The translations under genes and the position numbers were made by a program. 64,000 nt of DNA from contig NZ_CANLZV010000002.1 of the NCBI RefSeq assembly GCF_947495665.1, forward strand, positions 434,001-498,000. Reading direction: 5' to 3'. This document shows, in pieces, positions 62,989 through 64,000 of this stretch. Each line of letters begins with the position of its first letter. The first letter of the stretch is position 1. The notes below the pieces were generated by a model, which saw only the letters and a program-made list of their open reading frames with translations, did not search any database and was not told the DNA's origin. Origin of the DNA: an uncultured Sunxiuqinia sp. (lineage in GTDB: Bacteria > Bacteroidota > Bacteroidia > Bacteroidales > Prolixibacteraceae).

Positions 62989-63909
62989 ATGTTTAAGAAA
63001 CTTGTGGCAATTGAACCAGTTAGTTTAATTCCATCGGCAGAGAAAGCGTTAAATCAGTATGCAAAAGAAGTGGTCATGCACCAGGATATCCCTTCGGGTG
63101 ACGATGAAATTATCCGAAGAATAGCTGATGCTGACGCAGTGTTGCTGAGCTATACGTCATCCATTAATCGGACAGTACTGGAGCAATGCTCCGAAGTAAA
63201 ATACATTGGTATGTGCTGCTCGCTTTATTCACCGGAGAGTGCCAATGTCGATATTAAATACGCCAACGAAAAAGGGATCACCGTTACCGGCATTCGCGAT
63301 TATGGCGACGAAGGCGTGGTAGAATATGTGGTGAGTGAGCTTGTGCGCTGCCTACATGGTTTTGGCACCAATCCCGATGGAAGCCAGGCAAAACCTTGGG
63401 ATGGCATGGCTCGGGAAATTACCGGCCTTAAAGTTGGAATTGTGGGTTTAGGAAAATCGGGAGGTATGATTGCCGATGCACTTCATTTCTTTGGTGCAGA
63501 CATCACCTACTTTGCCCGAAGCAAAAAAGAAGAAGCTGAAAAGAAAGGATATCAATTCCTCCCTTTGAATGAATTACTCTCGCAAAGCGAAGTGGTATTT
63601 TGCTGTTTAAACAAAAATACCATTCTGCTTCACGAAAATGAGTTTACCCAACTGGGAAACCGGAAGATTCTATTCAACACCGGACTTTCCCCTGCCTGGG
63701 ATGAAGCTCCTTTTGCCCGCTGGATTGATGCCGACAATCGTTGCTATTGCGATACCCTTGGAGCTTTGGGAGATGAAAAGTTCCTTATTCATCCGAATGT
63801 GCATTGCATGCAGGTGTCAACTGGCCGCACCCGCCAAGCCTTTGTGCGCCTGAGCGAAAAAGTATTGGCCAACTTATCAGAATACGATCGGCGAACTGAT
63901 ATTGCGTAG
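62989..63909 (+). CDS. D-2-hydroxyacid dehydrogenase-like NAD(P)-binding protein
   Basis: 306 aa from ATG 62989 (MFKKLVAIEP), chosen because family members begin here; an upstream frame to 62812 is not supported. The N-terminal part resembles a substrate domain (LLSYTSSINRTVLEQC). The Rossmann domain has LKVGIVGLGKSGGMIADAL (glycine loop GLGKSG) and SKKEEAEKKG. The later region VFCCLNKNTILL and LGDEKFLIHPNVHCMQ contains the catalytic His position. It should reduce or oxidise a 2-hydroxy acid with NAD(P)H. The substrate is unknown. The typical catalytic Arg after the Rossmann domain is not clear. Confidence 0.78.
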   Translation: MFKKLVAIEPVSLIPSAEKALNQYAKEVVMHQDIPSGDDEIIRRIADADAVLLSYTSSINRTVLEQCSEVKYIGMCCSLYSPESANVDIKYANEKGITVTGIRDYGDEGVVEYVVSELVRCLHGFGTNPDGSQAKPWDGMAREITGLKVGIVGLGKSGGMIADALHFFGADITYFARSKKEEAEKKGYQFLPLNELLSQSEVVFCCLNKNTILLHENEFTQLGNRKILFNTGLSPAWDEAPFARWIDADNRCYCDTLGALGDEKFLIHPNVHCMQVSTGRTRQAFVRLSEKVLANLSEYDRRTDIA

Positions 63910-64000
63910 CGTATTAACCACCGACCAGCCTGCAATTTGGGCTGTTTGACTATATACATCGATCACCGCATGAACCTGTTCATTCCGGACTTCAATGCGG
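63877..64000 (-). CDS. Unidentified convergent gene, C-terminal fragment at window edge
   Basis: A minus-strand frame is open from the window edge to a stop at 63877 (41 codons), reading IEVRNEQVHAVIDVYSQTAQ, then IAGWSVVNTLRNI. It overlaps the end of the dehydrogenase gene by 33 bp convergently. Composition is protein-like, but I cannot name a family. Confidence 0.35.
   Translation of the reverse strand, partial: RIEVRNEQVHAVIDVYSQTAQIAGWSVVNTLRNISSPIVF

Noticed and set aside
1-64000. tRNA or rRNA genes, in particular a tRNA as the island target
   Set aside because: I saw no cloverleaf or rRNA-like sequence; the integration target is the mnmE 3' end.

Overview
The window is from a member of the Bacteroidota, probably a marine or sediment Marinilabiliales/Prolixibacteraceae-like bacterium. 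The evidence is several Bacteroidota-type promoters (TTG, about 20 bp, TAnnTTTG), a hybrid two-component regulator, a type IX secretion sorting domain, a DUF4422 glycosyltransferase, a 6-bladed beta-propeller lipoprotein family, a CusA-TolC fusion pump and DUF6266. The family-level placement is an inference.

Layout. (1) 1-4267 is chromosomal: a PfkB kinase fragment, fabG, two glycosyltransferase-type genes and mnmE. (2) A genomic island starts exactly at the 3' end of mnmE. An 18-bp site ending on the mnmE stop codon (4250-4267) recurs at 47259-47276 (16/18) and, more weakly, at 36586-36603. Further matching sequence lies just inside 4367-4385 and 36530-36548. I read this as a 32-kb island (4.25-36.6 kb) stacked on an older, decayed 10.7-kb segment (36.6-47.3 kb). 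(3) Inside the island, 4.5-10.8 kb is the mobility and replication part: an excisionase-like protein, a tyrosine recombinase, two helix-turn-helix proteins, a VirE-N/primase-like protein and a PriCT_2-DUF3987 helicase. No relaxase, conjugation or capsid genes are present. (4) 11.4-24.6 kb is a defence block. One tight operon carries an XRE regulator, a type III-like Mod methyltransferase and Res helicase-nuclease, a 72-aa protein, a DndD-like SMC ATPase, a DndE-like/HerA ATPase, a 37-aa ORF and an AlbA_2 protein. It is followed by a PD-(D/E)XK nuclease paired with a catalytically dead long Argonaute. (5) 24.6-34.4 kb is a metal-resistance block: Fur-family repressor, metal-binding proteins, CusA-TolC/CusB efflux, a P-II-like protein and two CDF transporters. 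(6) 34.4-36.4 kb holds a G+C-rich non-coding stretch and DUF6266.

The segment 36.6-47.3 kb contains decayed genes (an unnamed family, IS200/IS605 tnpA and an IS3 fragment) around an intact divergent pair. One gene is a hybrid two-component sensor/regulator. The other is a secreted PL8 polysaccharide lyase with F5/8C, two DNRLRE and T9SS domains. Together they form a plausible glycosaminoglycan-sensing and degrading unit.

47.8-64 kb looks chromosomal: three beta-propeller lipoproteins, an RND efflux operon with an adaptor and two different RND pumps, a TonB-receptor-like outer-membrane protein, a one-domain DEAD-like protein and a D-2-hydroxyacid dehydrogenase.

The best candidate for an undescribed system is the 11.4-21.4 kb operon. 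It joins type III restriction-modification parts to Dnd-like parts but has no sulfur-transfer genes. The second best is the adjacent inactive-Argonaute/nuclease pair.
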